In this document: piece by piece, positions 37,330 through 50,312 of the stretch
Numbering within the stretch: the stretch's first letter is position 1
Layout: every line of letters begins with the position of its first letter
Assembly (NCBI GenBank): GCA_964019415.1
Contig: OZ025889.1
Span: 843,501 to 907,500, forward strand
Length of the DNA stretch: 64,000 bases
Source: Ianthella basta
Lineage: Eukaryota > Porifera > Demospongiae > Verongiida > Ianthellidae
Reading direction: 5' to 3'
The notes under the pieces: model-generated
The model's input: the letters and a program-made list of their open reading frames with translations, nothing else
What the model was told of the DNA's origin: nothing
Database searches by the model: none
Position numbers and translations under genes: made by a program

Positions 37330-40095
37330 TTATTGACGCACTGGAATCCGTGGCATTACCCAGCCATAGCCAACTCCACACAGAGACTGGGTGCTGTCAC
37401 TGCCGTCCTCCTTCTCTCCCAGGGGGTGGGACCTGATGGGTATTACAGGATAGTACCTCTTCTTCCTAGTGTGCTCCCTCACCTCCTCCTCCAGGGCAGG
37501 GCTCAACACTTGCTGCAGGCATCCTGACAGCTGGTCCAAGTGGTCTGCTATCACATCCAGTGACAGGGAGCGCAGAGAGGGGAAGTCAGAGCCTGCATGC
37601 AGGGGAATATAATTATTCATAATTATAAGAACACTGCACACAGCTAATGCAGTCAATCAAACAGTATAATGCTACTGTGGCACTGCGCATGTTACCTCCA
37701 TGTACATGACATTTCACACAGTGGGAATGCGTCTATTAAAATGATCTGCATTAAATGCCATTCTGTGACTAGGTGCAGAAACGCTGACCTATACGTCTTG
37801 TATACAGTTACTACTTGTGAGCTAGGCTGTACCAAACACACTTACTACAAGTAGCCATGTGTACATAATAGTAGCCCCACCCACCCCACCCCCCACATGC
37901 ATGCATTAAGCTCACCCCACTGCAGTATTCTGAAGTCTCCTCTCCACTTCCTCAGACCAGTCTTGGGGCACTTCACCATGTCACCTAGTCTCGGTGTGTA
38001 TGCAGGCAAGTTACCTCCAAACACTAGCAGCTGCACCGCTTTGGACCCAGGTGGACGGTAGCAGGTGGCTGTGTGCCAGTAGCGTGGGGCCAGGGGCACC
38101 CAAGCCTAAAAAAAGCAGGAAGAGGTACATGCATACATATATAGTATAATAGGCATAACAAGCATAATAAAGCTATTTACATGCCCATGTGCAAGATGCT
38201 GTTACTTGAGGACATACAGATCTATACAATTCAGTCTTTAAACTATACTGTAATCTAGTTCACCATCATACAGTAAACAATACACTCTATATCTGTAGCA
38301 CTCACTTCAGTCCATGACACTCCATGAAGTTCTTTATCAAGGGTGAAGAAGCCTGCCCTGTCAGCCACCTCTACTAGTTCATTACCATACCTACCCCAGA
38401 GGAGAAACACACTCTGTTTCTCCACACCCTCACCCCACACAGTGTCTGGGTTCACCAAAGTGCAGAGAGGGTGGTACATTCGAGGGAAGGGCCAGGAGAC
38501 ATTGTCACCCCCTGGCTTCGGGACACGATGAAATGCCTGATTGGATATCGAAGGAAGCATGAAAGAAAAGTGGCACATCATCTTTGAATGTTTACTTAAA
38601 TGAAGCTGTAATCAAATTATTATAAACCCTGTTGTCATGGTAAAGGGCATCTAATTGCTGCTTTTGAATCTCATAGGCACGCTAGCTGTGCCTTTGCACT
38701 GCAGTCTATTTCATCAAGCTGGGCTCTAACGCTGACACACAACATTTGTGCCTAGGCTCTAAAACGTCTAGCTGGGCTCTAAGACACGCAGTATTCACTC
38801 TGGGAGCACGAATGTCTATAATTAGCACATAAACTACAGTATTTAGATGTGAAGCAGCATTTATTAAACAAATGATACAGGCTTTACAGAAACAGATGTT
38901 ATGTATGTATTGCTTGGTCGTGAAATAACTCAGCTGTCACTGAGCTGTGCTATGATGTACAGGGTGTGACCAATGGAAACACCTGCATGCTGATGAAGGC
39001 TGCATGACCAACCCTTGCATACTGAGACCCTTTTTGAAGACAATCACGCAAACTGATTTTTTTCTCTCAACCATTGTCTTAACTATAATCCTGAAAGATG
39101 AATGATGATACAAAGATACACATGCAGGTAAACACCTTTACTGCTTAACCATTTATGATCTACAATATGCAAACCCTTACCCACCCTAGTATCCAGATCC
39201 ACAACATACAGAGTGTCCAAGACTTCTTCTCTACGAGTACCTCCATACAAGACTGCTCTGTGTGAGTCAAAGCGCATCATACAGTGGCCACCAGTGGGAG
39301 GAGGACGACCAGCAACATCACGCACAGCCTCCCAGCGACCTATGTATGAACAATAGCTTTCAAGATGTACTTATTCTAGGTATAAAGGATGTCATCAGGT
39401 GTGCTCAGAAGGCTAGGTGCTAGCTAACTGCATGCACACTCACTTTTTGTGACATCAAATTCATGGTATTCATTGTTCTGACCATGTTCCCTAGGTAGTA
39501 GTTGGTACACTGTGAATTGTGCGTTGGCTTCACGGAGCTTCTCATCCGACACCTTCACACTGACTCCGCCGAACACAACCAGGCGGTCCTTGTACGGGAC
39601 GATGGAAGTACGAAACACTGGTGTGGGTCGAACTGAGTTCGTTAGCTCCATCTTCTCCCACACCATGGTGGACAGCTGAAGGCGACGTAGGTCGGAGGAG
39701 AAATGGAACTCGTTGTAGCCAGCATACAAGTAGAGGTAACCAGGACCGTGTGCGCACATTGCAGCGCCGTAGTCTGGAGGCGGAACGTCGCCCTTGGTGC
39801 TGTACTGATACCACAGCTTGTCGTGTACGTCGTACACGTCTATCAAGTTCTTCTCCGTGTGGGGTAAGTTCATTCTTGTACGAAATATCCCTGGAGGAAG
39901 GCTGCCAGCAGTGGGAGGGCCAGGGGAGTCATCTTCTTCAGAGTCAGACTCGTCCGAACTGTCGTCCTCCATTCGTTCTGTGACAACAATAATACCTCCC
40001 CAACAGTAGAGAACCCCTTCATGTAGGACGGCGCAATGTGCTCTTCGTTCAAACAAAAACAAACGATCTTCTGGGGCAGGACTAACGTCCGCCAT
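37330..40095 (-). CDS. KLHDC2-like kelch protein 6
   Basis: Exons 40095-39444, 39339-39185, 38536-38306, 38105-37916 and 37592-37330 give 496 aa. Right-arm signature throughout: [62 protein letters not shown]. Exon 3 starts AFHRVPKPGGDNV, where genes 5 and 8 have SFHLVSKPAGGDV. The first junction makes a Ser codon (A+GT), whereas in genes 5, 7 and 8 it makes Gly. Intron 2 (38537-39184) is the longest and holds a block (38626-38823) shared with the intron repeat near 58955. The BC-box helix is [14 protein letters not shown]. Confidence 0.85.
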
Positions 40096-40105
40096 ATTGC
40101 AGAAC

Positions 40106-40116
40106 GGGAATTTCCC
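40106..40116. promoter_or_regulatory. NF-kappaB-type site upstream of kelch gene 6
   Basis: GGGAATTTCCC, a perfect kappaB palindrome, lies 10 bp before the ATG. It may lie in a very short 5' UTR or mark the start-site region. Confidence 0.55.
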
Positions 40117-41886
40117 TAGTCACCTGCTGCTTAGCTACTTTGCTAGCGGCTTGCAAGCCAATTATGATGATACAGAAGAGGCCCCAAGTGACGTTGATGA
40201 TACACTGATACAAAATTCTTGAGCAAGAAACAAATTATGATCATGTCCTCGAATGGATCCAGTTTCTGTTTGCATGCAAAGACACATCACGAATTTGAAG
40301 GGGATGTCCATTTTTATGCTGAACTGACTGTTGCACCTGCCCCCAGCTCCAGCCATGGACACTACGTACAGCACATATCTAGCTAGCTAGCTCATTGTAG
40401 TTGAAATCAGCTTGACTTTTAATATATTTAAACTAAATTTGGTGACCCTTTCAGCTTCTATTGGTCTTGCTCTCCTTGTAACTAATATCTGTATTCAGCT
40501 ATTCATCTGTTTGGTCAACTCTATTCAATCATGATAGGCCTGGCTAGCTAACTGGCTACGTGTAGTAGTGCTAATGGCAATTAATGGTTGTGGTTGTGTA
40601 CAAATGCACAGGTGTAGCTTCCACACTGTGTCAGTGGAAATGAGCGATATAGCAAGAAATGACAGCAGGAGCCAACAACAATGGGTACCCCATGAACATT
40701 GTGGAGTGTCCCTCCCATCACCTCCAAACAGATTGCTGTCTGTTTCACTGGGCGACTTCATAGTAGCCCTAAAGGTCTGCACGGGCTAGCTAGTGACTCA
40801 CCCCAGTCTGAATAAGACTTCACACTGTTAAAAATATGATGTGACCATCACACCAGTCAGTGCTCACACCAAGGGTGTGATCAGTCACACCATTACTTTA
40901 GTGTGACGTTCACACTGACACCAGTATCCGCACTGTCATGCCATTTCTAATAGATTAAGAGACTGTGAAGTAGTTCATAACAAAAATTAAAGATGACTAG
41001 AGTTCATTTGGAATCCTATGCAAGCTATCTAAGTACATAGCTACCCAGGACACAGCTAAGCCTGATGGTATATATGTTGTGTACAATGGGAGAACCTCCT
41101 CAAGCTAAGTATGCCATTTGTGCATTCAAATTGTACCATTAGGTACTTTGCGTGCAGGTGATGCCATATTCCCTGGTGAAGTTCATTGAGGCACCAGATG
41201 CCCAATGTAAATTTGTGGGGGATGCCGTATTCCCCGGCAAAGTTCATTGGGACACCAGATGCCCAATGTTTGTGGGAGATGCCATATTCCCCAGTGAAGT
41301 TCACTGGGGCACCAGATGCCCAATGTTTGCAAGGGATGCCGTATTCCCCGGTAAAGTTCACTGGGGCACCAGATGCCCAATGTTTGCAGGGGATGCTGTA
41401 TTCCCCGGTGAAGCTCACTGGGGCACCAGATGCCCAATTTTTGCAGGGGATGCCGTATTCCACGGGGAAGTTCACTGGGGCACCAGATGCCCAATTTTTG
41501 CAGGAGATGCTGTATTCCTGTATCCCCAATTCCTCCTATATTATATACGCTCCATATAAATGGGAAGCATAGTAGCACAACCACATTAGGATTATTACCA
41601 CGGCAGGTAGCTTTTCCTTAACCTTAATAGATTCTTGCATGCAGGGGAGGGGCATACTCTACAGGAATATGGAGTCTTCGCATGAAAGTCACTAGGAAAT
41701 AATTGATGATTCACTAATGAAAGTTAATAATAATGATATAAATTAGGGAGAGGGATATCAGATTCCTTAACTGTGACACAAGTGAGGAAGAACACAGAAA
41801 GGCACTGTACACGAGTAACCAATAACACTGTAACATCTGCTAGAAGTGCAGTGATTGGGATGAAATGGAATTGGAGAAAGCAAGAA
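40117..41886. other. Gene-free 1.8-kb stretch
   Basis: No exon supported. It contains TAGC-rich DNA near 40380, a CACAC/GTGTG imperfect inverted block near 40830-40920, and the 57-bp satellite at 41159-41515. Confidence 0.6.
41159..41515. repeat. 57-bp tandem repeat, about six copies
   Basis: The unit begins GATGCCGTATTCCCCGG and includes GGGCACCAGATGCCCAAT. It is exactly 57 bp in the central copies and slightly longer in the first two. Because 57 is divisible by three and the unit lacks stops, several frames on both strands stay open. One minus-strand frame repeats HWASGAPVNFTGEYGIPCK. No start, splice or homology evidence supports a gene. Confidence 0.9.
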
Positions 41887-44817
41887 CTAGCATTCAGCAC
41901 TGGGAAGATTCAGCACAAAAGACCTGAGGCAGTAAATGGCATCATTTGCCGCACCTGTACCGCTGGAGATTAGCTGAAGTGCAGCCATAAGTCTGTAGTA
42001 CGTGATGTCAGAAGGGTTCAGGGTGCGTCCGACCCATTTGAGGAGCATTTGGTGGCAAGGTTCACTCTCCCTGTCTTGCTGACTGTTGTGCCCTGCGTCA
42101 ATTGCTGCAATGTCCGAGTCTGTTAGGCCAAGCATCCTACCTACCATCTTCCATACACACACAAGTTTTGGTGACAGGTACAGGAACAGGCTATCCCGCT
42201 CAGCCCTACCAGGTGAAATGATTCTCTTCTCCTCCATACCAGAGAGTGGTATTAGTGTGGGTTGGTGCACATGCAACCAAACAAGAAAGCGCTTTGACAT
42301 GCTGTCATTTCCTTCTGCTGGCGTTCCAGGAGTGGCCATGTCGAATGAATGCAGGTAGCTCCTCAGAATGGGGACCAGCTCGTTGGACCAGTCAATTTCA
42401 CTGAGGCTCACGAGTATCTTGCCAAATGTGAGTACTTGTTCACTCAGACTTGCACGCCTGAACATCTCATAAGCTCTCTCCCCAACATTGAGCATACTCC
42501 CTACAGTGTAGCCCGACATGACTTGATCTATTGTGAGAGGTTGGAGACCAAGAGATTCTCCAAGTGTGAGCAGCTGTTGTTCTGGGATCATTATGGACAG
42601 CAAGGCAAGGACGTAGTAGTCTCTTTCCCACAATATGGTGGTTGTGTGTTGAGGCGGACGGGGGGCAGAGAAGCAGCTTACAGTTGGTGTGGGCCCCACC
42701 ACCGTGGAATGAGAAGGGCTGGGCCCTGGTATGGAGCTGGGAACACTGGATCCTGGTGTTGAGTCAGGACAACCTGAAGATGAAAATGGCTATATATAAT
42801 TATACACTATATTACATATATAATTATGCATTGTAACATTATAGCATACATTGCAGGAGCTTTAATATAGGTGAGTGTCATAATGAGTAGGCATGTACGG
42901 CACATAAATTAATGTGCACTTAGGCTCTTACCATGCTGTCTATAGCTTTGTGAGAGGTCCAGTGTTTTGGCACAGGCAACTGGTCTGAGTTGCACTTTGC
43001 AGTTTTCCTCTTCTCCCAAGACAGGGTCACAGGTGAGGTAGCAGCGGGTGGGAGGATATGACCTTTCCACTTCAATTGGGTGTCGGAGTGGAAGGAACGC
43101 TCCACAGTTTTGTACTGAGGCTGTAGACCTTGGGAGGGAGTCGGCCATTTTCGATGAGCACTCTGATTCATCACCTAGCAATGGTGCCACCATTACAAGG
43201 TGTTCAAGCAAAATCTGTCAAAAACAGAAGAAGGGTAATCACTAGTAATATATACCTATATGGTGCTAGCTATTAACTTGTATACATGCATATACATGCA
43301 CATGCACCTTGGTAGTGCTTAGTTCCATGCTCCATCCTTGAGTTGGTGGGCCACTCTTAAGCTGAATCAATTGTGTCCGCAGCTCCAGGTGAAACACAGT
43401 TGAGCAGCATTCAAAATGGTCCTGCTCTTTAAAGTCGGCCAAAATCTGTACAAAGAAGCATGGTTGAAGAAAGGAATTTGAACCTCTAGTGTGTACATCT
43501 GAATTAATCTACATGTACTAGCTGTAGTGGCTATATAATACACAAACACATTTGCCTTATGCATATGCAAATACACAGTCATACCTTGTATGTATTGTGC
43601 AGATGCGGTGCAAACACAAGGTCTGCTGTCCACAAAGGCAACTTGCTTCTCTTCCTGGGTTGATATACCCGTGCCATGACGGACACTGACGCCACATTGA
43701 GGGGCTCCTGCTGTAATGATACAATGGAAGCTGGGTACTCTGGTGAAGGCTGATTACATCCTATAGTACCCTTCGAATGGCATTGCTCCTCTGCGGATGC
43801 CTTGCTGCTCGCCTTTTCCATTTCTAAGAACAGTGCTCTCTTCACCGTGGCACTGGAGGTGTTTGCTGATCCTTGCACCTCCTGCTTTAGCTGCTTGGAG
43901 CGGACATGAGGACTGGCACAATGCTTCCCACTGAGGCTCCTGGAAATGCATAATTTTTGCATAGCCATTTTCACATTTAAGGCAGCTGCAAACCTCTTCT
44001 TTGGTGTATGTATGACACAGAACTTGCTGAAGTGGCGTACAGGGAGGTTGACATATGGGTAGCCCTCACTGAAGAGGGCCTGCTCCTCCACCTCCACCTT
44101 CCCTCTCCTTTCGGACACAACAAAGGATGTGGAGTAATCTTTTGGTGAGCATCCTCTGAACGACAAGCAATGTGGGAGTTCTATCCACACATCAGAGTGG
44201 AACACGGTAAATTCCAACCCAGCTGGGGCATCTACCAACTTGGCCTCAAATGCAAACACGCTACTGCAAACAACAGAGCCCTCAAACATGGAGTGGGAGA
44301 GGAATGTTTTGATCTCTGCCTCCTCCACTACCAGCCGAAAGGAGACCTCCACTTGCTCCTCCCCCAAAATGGCTCCAGCAGGGATGTACACCGTCACACC
44401 ATAGACAGGTAAGTATAGTACACCACCAATTGAGGAGAAAATGGCTGATGAATTGTTATTAAGGGAGTAGCTGTATTTGAATGGAGGCAACCTTGGCGCC
44501 ATTTCCTTTTCTAATGTAGAAAGAATGGACTGCAACTTTTCAGCAAAGAGAATATTCTTTTCATTTTCGGACTCTACAAATATCTGTATTACGTCAGTCG
44601 TAGACAGTGGTGATGATGTTTCTTCAGAATTGTACATCTTGTGGAAGAGGAGAGTCTTTTTACTAATGTCGTCTGCATCTACAAGAAATTTCCTCTCTCT
44701 CTTCTTTAGCAGTTTGTGCTTTTGAAATACAGGTATCAAGGAGTCTGCATGCACAAAGGAGTTGAAGTCATTTCGCACTTGAAGCAGCAACTTTCTTGCA
44801 GTCACTTTGGCAGCCAT
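41887..44817 (-). CDS. Death-fold/ZU5/UPA/death-death protein 3
   Basis: Exons 44817-43585, 43445-43308, 43214-42932 and 42773-41887 join to 846 aa. It starts MAAKVTARKLLLQVRNDFNSF. The ZU5 domain has the variant GGVLYLPVYGVTVYIPAGA and keeps VRHFSKF. The linker carries Lys-rich stretches and lacks the Asp run of protein 2. The UPA-like region reads LADFKEQDHFECCSTVFHLEL then RTQLIQLKSGPP. Exon 4 adds a longer Pro/Ser segment (PGSSVPSSIPGPSPSHS) before death domains ESLGLQPLTIDQV and VWKMVGRMLGLTDSDI. Gene structure is identical to protein 2. It lies between kelch genes 6 and 7 on the same strand. Confidence 0.8.
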
Positions 44818-44929
44818 TCTGTCCAGATCACCTACACAAGATGTTCAAAATCTGACACAGCTGTCGTGCAATTCATGGTTTGAACAGCTGTAAGGGGTTT
44901 TGCTTGCTATGCACTGACAGTTATCTATA

Positions 44930-45100
44930 CAGTGGAACCTCAGAAATAAGACCACCATCTGGGTCATGCAAAGTGGTCTTATTTTTGAGGTGGTCTTAAT
45001 TCTGAGAACCATATACAATTATGGATTTGAGACTAAATCAAAGCGGTCTATTTCTAAGGCGGTTGCTTTATAGAGGTTGTCGTTTAGTGGGGTTCCACAG
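44930..45100. mobile_element. 171-bp TA-flanked MITE
   Basis: Same family as 34945-35104, inserted in the opposite orientation. It begins CAGTGGAACCTCAG, ends GGGGTTCCACAG and is flanked by TA. It lies just upstream of the start of ZU5-death gene 3. Confidence 0.8.
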
Positions 45101-45256
45101 TATGGTGAAAGTGGTGTTCTATGCAAAAATTAGCCCCTATCACAGGCCAGCGAACCCAGCCATCATGTTCACATGGTCTAAGGGCTATTGAGGTCAATGA
45201 TATCATTACAATTTCTTTTCATTAGGTATGAAATAAAATGGCAGTATACTTGAAGT

Positions 45257-45350
45257 TAGTCTCGTAACCCGACCACTTCCGGCCGCCATTTTGATTTTTT
45301 ATTTTGCCTTTATCAAAATGGTGGCCAGAAGTGGTCTGGGTACAAGACTA
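45257..45350. mobile_element. 94-bp MITE, TAGTCT family
   Basis: Near-complete palindrome with arms TAGTCTCGTAACCCGACCAC and GTGGTCTGGGTACAAGACTA. Flanks ACTTGAAGT (45248-45256) and ACTTAAAGT (45351-45359) form a 9-bp duplication with one mismatch. Confidence 0.85.
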
Positions 45351-45840
45351 ACTTAAAGTGGAGATTTAAATTTATGGCTCACTTTGTGGTAAACTGGCAT
45401 TTAGGCAGAATTCCAATATGGATGTCAGCAACACGGAGGCATTTGCAAACTGTTATGGCTTACTTGCAATCTTTCTGTACACAATATTGTTGCCTACAGC
45501 ATCCCTCTACAGCTGTTCAATTCATTCAACATCCATCAGGTTGTGTGTTCTGAATTCACTGAAAATCAACAGTTCTCCCATTTCTGTCATTTGTTACAAC
45601 TCACAGCCATGCATGAGCTGAAACTGCTATGACGTCACATACTAGCACCTCATGTTCACCAATAGGTAGGATTGTTCATTGCCCAGTACAGCATATGAAC
45701 TGCTGATGTGGGCCCTCATTGGTTGACACCAGCTGCTAGGTATGATGTCATATGTATGTAATCTGCTTAGGTTGCACTTTGGGCTCTAACAATTATAATT
45801 TGATATTCCCCATATATAAAGTATAGATCTGGGTATGTAC

Positions 45841-46036
45841 CTGATTTTCCCTCGAATGCATAAAGCCAGCGAAGTGGTAGGGTATCCGACACAGCGCTCC
45901 TTTCACCTGTGCGTAAAGGAGCAGCTTCTCTATCGTGCACTCTCCTTCGTCACTCGTTTGTACCAAGAGACGCGGCAATAATTCTATCGCGTATTTAGGT
46001 GAAAGGCGACGGTGTGCGCGAAAACTCCACTTCAAT
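45841..46036 (-). CDS. Possible orphan exon, unknown product
   Basis: A 196-nt open segment bounded by a good acceptor (TTTATAG) and donor (CAG/GTACAT). It reads RLSPKYAIELLPRLLVQT, then ECTIEKLLLYAQVKGALCRI and PYHFAGFM. Codon content looks protein-like and the residues look like a globular helical domain, but I do not recognise it and found no partner exons. It could be a captured exon fragment or belong to a gene with distant exons. Confidence 0.35.
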
Positions 46037-46385
46037 CTATAAACCAGCACAACCTTATGAATACAGTTACTGATTCTTATGCACACAGTTATTGTTACAT
46101 GTAAACGAACGCTATGTACTTTCAATTCGTTATAACTCACAGGAAGTTACTGGTGTTCAGTGGTGACTTCAGGGACAATTCGGATCGCGTTCCTTACGCC
46201 TCACACTTGTGTCAGAGGCAGGGTATTTCTCCTTCGGTACCATCTGTCACCCGTGCCATTATAGAATCAGTCATGTTCTAGAGGAAACTTCTTTAGTCCG
46301 GTCAACGGACCAGAATTGAAGAGCCGACTGAACCGTAGCCGTGTGCGATTGCCACGCAACGGATACGACGATGCAATGATTGCGG

Positions 46386-46465
46386 TAGTCTGGCTAGCTA
46401 GACCGTCTCCTAATGTAAGCGCCGTAGCCCCGGGCGCTTAGTGACGGGTCTATCCAGCAAGACTA
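46386..46465. mobile_element. 80-bp foldback MITE, TAGTCT family
   Basis: Termini TAGTCTGGCTAGCTAGACC and GGGTCTATCCAGCAAGACTA, with a GCGCC/GGGCGC hairpin in the middle. It is flanked by a perfect 9-bp duplication TGATTGCGG (46377-46385 and 46466-46474). Confidence 0.88.
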
Positions 46466-46861
46466 TGATTGCGGCTCGTAGTTATTCCCACTTAGTAAAT
46501 GGGCTGCTTCAGAATATATTTGACAGTGAGGTATATAACAAGGAAATAAAGAACTTGCATTATTTAGCTAGCTAGCTTTATAGCTATCCTTCTTGGAGTA
46601 ATTTACAATCAGGTATATAACTACCACAAATTGCAGCCTTGTTCCATTTTGGTAATTAACACTTGAGCCATCTGTACTGGTAGCAGTGACACTTCACATC
46701 ACAATATCATCCAGTTATAACAATCCACATAGCCAAATACAAGATTGTAACCTATACTACTGTTATTTCAAAATTGAATTTACTTGTTCATTCTATACAT
46801 CCATGCAACTCCATACAGTAAATTCATGTATGCAGATTCAATTCCTATAATTATATTTAAA

Positions 46862-47350
46862 TCATTTACGCACGGATGCCTGTGGCATTGACCACCCATA
46901 GCCAACTCCACACAGAGACTGGGTGCTGTCACTGCCGTCTTCCCTCCCTCCCAGGGGGCGGGACCTGATGGGTATTACAGGATAGTACCTCTTCTTCCTA
47001 GCGTGCTCCCTCACTTCCTCCTCCAGGGCAGGGCTCAACTCTTGTTGCAGGCAGCCCGACAGCTGGTCCAAGTGATCTGATATCACATCCAGTGACAGGG
47101 AGCGCAGAGAGGGGAAGTCAGAGCCTGCAGTACACAAGGGAATGTAACTAAAGCCAAGAGTAACTAAGTGTGAATTTCTATATTAATAGTCACACCTTGA
47201 TTAGTTAATTGTTGTTATTTATGCACCATTGCAGACAACCTATAGCAGCTAATGCTACCAACCAAGCTTACTAGCTGTACATGTCTATATGTAAAGTTAA
47301 ATAATGGCAGCAGTCCACAAGCACACACACACACACATGCACACGCACAT

Positions 47351-47387
<37 letters not shown>

Positions 47388-49600
47388 CACACACGCACAC
47401 ACACACACACGCACACGCGCGCACACACACCCACACACACACGCACACGTGCGCGCACACACACACACATGCTCACACACATGCACGCTTTAGGCTCACC
47501 CCACTGCAGTATCCTAAAGTCTCCCCTCCACTTCCTCAGTCCAGTCTTGGGACACTTCACCATGTCACCCAGTCTTGCTGTATGGGAAGGGAAGTTCCCT
47601 CCAAATACTAGCACTTGCACCGCTGAAGACCCAAGAGGATGGTAGCAGTTCGCTGTGTGCCAGAACCGTGGGGCCAGGGGGACCCAAACCTATAAAATGC
47701 ATGCGTGTGCATAGACCAATCAATCGGCTGCAAGCTGACACTCTCAGCATGCATGCAGATGAATAGATAGCAATACAACTCAACAATTACCCCCGACAGT
47801 GCTATAGTCTACTACACAGGTTCATATATAATCTATTCTCACATACTGGGCAATCTAGATCAAAATTTAATTCCCACAGCTGCATACTGGATGAAATGCT
47901 TGGTGCTAAGACAATATGTAGCTGATATATGATGCAGTAAAGATAACTATGCTAACTATGATGCCGAAAGCTATATAACTGATAACTATGCAATACATTA
48001 ATCCTATGTATAGCACTCACATCAGTCCATGACACATTACAAAGTTCTTTATTGAGAGTGAAGAAGCCTCCTTTGTCATCCACCTCTACTGGGTCATTGC
48101 CATATCGGCCCCAAAGGATGAAAACTCTCTGTTCCTCCACACCTTCACTCCACACAGTATCTGGGTTCACCAGAGTGCAGAGGGGGTAATTCATTCGAGG
48201 GAGGGGCCATGAAGCATTGGCACCCTCTGGCTTTGAGATTTGATAAAATGTCTAGTAATCAGGAATAGAAAATCTTGATTTCATAGCATTAAGTTTCATT
48301 GTGTAGAGCAGAGTAGTAACAATAAACTTAAGCTTAAGACCAGTGGCAACACTAAGCTTTTAAGTCATCCTTAACTATCCCCATTCTCCACTTCATCAAT
48401 ATAGTACAAAGTGTAAACTATAACACATGTAAGATTCCAACAACAGGATTCCAACTTAAGCAACCTAGTCCCGTGTGCCAGACCTCAAGAAATGCATGCA
48501 AAACTGCAGGACTGTCTGGTGTGTGAGATTAAACTCAACCCGGCATGGACAAACAGCCTATAATGGCTAGTGATAGCCAAGTTAACACCCACAACTGTAT
48601 AACAGCTCTATAGCTAGTTGGCACAGGATCGATGCATACATTTACCTAGCTATAGGTTCTTTACCCACCCTAGTCTCCAGATACACAATATATAGACTGT
48701 CCAATACTGTTTGCCCAGAGGTGCCCCCATACATCACTGCTCTGTCTGAGTCAAAGCGCACCATACAGTGGCAACCAGTGGGAGGAGGACGACCAGCAAC
48801 ATCGCGAACAGCCTCCCAGCAACCTGCAGTGGTCATACAGTTTCAAGTGTAGATGCATAAGAGGAACAACAAGCCTGAAACCATGTCAGCACGGGCACCC
48901 AGGGGAGCAACAGCTCATTGCCATGTGCCATGCACAACAGTTCACCTTTACTGACATAAAACTCGTGGTATTCGTTGTTATGGCCAAATTCTGTGGGCAT
49001 CACTCGACGCACTCGTACAGTGAACTGTGCATTAGCTTCACGGAGCTTCTCGTCCGACACTGGTAAACTGATGCCGCCAAACACAACCAGACGATCCTTG
49101 TACGGCAATATGGAACTACGATAGACTGGTGTGGGTCGTACTGAGTTTGTCGGCTCCATCTTCTCCCACACCATGGTGGACAGCTGAAGGCGATAAAGGT
49201 CGGAGGAGAAGTTGAACTCGTTGTAGCCAGCATACAAGTAGAGGTAATCTGGACCGTGTACGCACATTGCAGCGCCGTAGTCTGGAGGCGGAACGTCGCC
49301 CTTTGTGCTGTATTGGTACCACAGCTTGTCGTGTACGTCGTACACGTCTATCAGGTTCTTCTCCGTGTGGGGTAGGTTCCTTCTTGTACGAATTATCCCT
49401 GGAGGGAGGCTACCAGCAGTGGGAGGGCCAGGGGAGTCATCTTCAGAGTCAGATTCATCCGAACTGTCATCCTCCATTCGTTCTGTTACAACGATAACAC
49501 CTCCCCAACAGTAGAGGCGCCCTTCGTGTAAGACGGCGCAATGTGATCTTCTCTCAAACAGAAGTAAACGGTCTTCTGGAGTTGGTATCACCTCCGTCAT
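46862..49600 (-). CDS. KLHDC2-like kelch protein 7
   Basis: Exons 49600-48946, 48823-48669, 48251-48021, 47689-47500 and 47124-46862 give 497 aa. Distinctive residues are [20 protein letters not shown] at the start, [20 protein letters not shown] (Gly-to-Cys and His-to-Asp against gene 5), and [13 protein letters not shown] where the others have YWHTATCYRP. Exon 3 opens [13 protein letters not shown] after the acceptor ACTAG. The BC-box helix reads [14 protein letters not shown]. The in-frame ATG at 49642 lies 14 codons upstream and is not conserved. It is followed directly by kelch gene 8 upstream on the same strand, the only place in the window where two kelch genes adjoin without ZU5-death material between. 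Confidence 0.85.
47327..47485. repeat. CA microsatellite in kelch gene 7 intron 4
   Basis: Interrupted CA/CG repeat ending about 14 bp short of the exon 4 donor (minus strand). Confidence 0.9.
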
Positions 49601-49729
49601 CTCGGGGAGGCAAGTAGCTAGGACTCGCAGTCTAGAGTACACAACCAGCTGACAAACTGTGTAACCACATAGCTACAGGATTGGTTAACGGATGATCTAC
49701 GGCTAAGTCAAAGTACGCACTCTGGGAAA

Positions 49730-49740
49730 GGGGATTTCCC
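49730..49740. promoter_or_regulatory. NF-kappaB-type site upstream of kelch gene 7
   Basis: GGGGATTTCCC, a perfect kappaB site, 129 bp before the ATG. It is followed by GTATTCCCC, an arrangement shared with gene 8. Confidence 0.55.
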
Positions 49741-50312
49741 TACTGTATTCCCCACTGGTTCCGCGTCGACGCGTCTGTGTGGTTGTCAGCCAATAAAATT
49801 TATTTCGCCATACCGAGGTTTAACCAACTCAGCTAAATGATAATAGCAACACTTGCATGCCCTCACTTTAATCCTAATCCTAAGACCCAGTGTTATTAAT
49901 GCAGTCTGTATAGCTACATTCTGTATACGTAGCTATTTAGCTATCCACCACCACCACCTCCACCACCAGCACCACCGCCACCATACAGTCCAAGTGGCTA
50001 TCACTGTAGCTAGTATATGCGGCAGCCAATGGGGAACTCTCTTCAGCATAAATTATTCTGGTCACATTGCTCGACCTGTTCGATCTTGTAACAACTATCT
50101 TTAAAATCTTTCAACGAGCCACCTTCCAGACACACTCCACCTCACAGTTGGTTAACTTCATTCAATGACAGTAGCTATGCATAAATAATATACAACAGAG
50201 CTATAATAATTTATAGTGACAACATTTAGCACTGGGCATGGCTGGATGTGTACATATGCTGTTCTTACATTGTGTTTGTGGAAATGAAAGATAGATGTGG
50301 CAGTGGAAGGCA
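49741..50312. other. Spacer between kelch genes 7 and 8
   Basis: No exon seen. It contains a CCACCA-rich run near 49945-49985. Confidence 0.6.

Noticed and set aside
40830-40925. Possible MITE made of GTGTGA/TCACAC blocks
   Set aside because: Inverted segments are short and irregular, and no target-site duplication was found.
41159-41515. CRISPR-like array
   Set aside because: The units are contiguous 57-mers without unique spacers, and the window is clearly from an animal genome.
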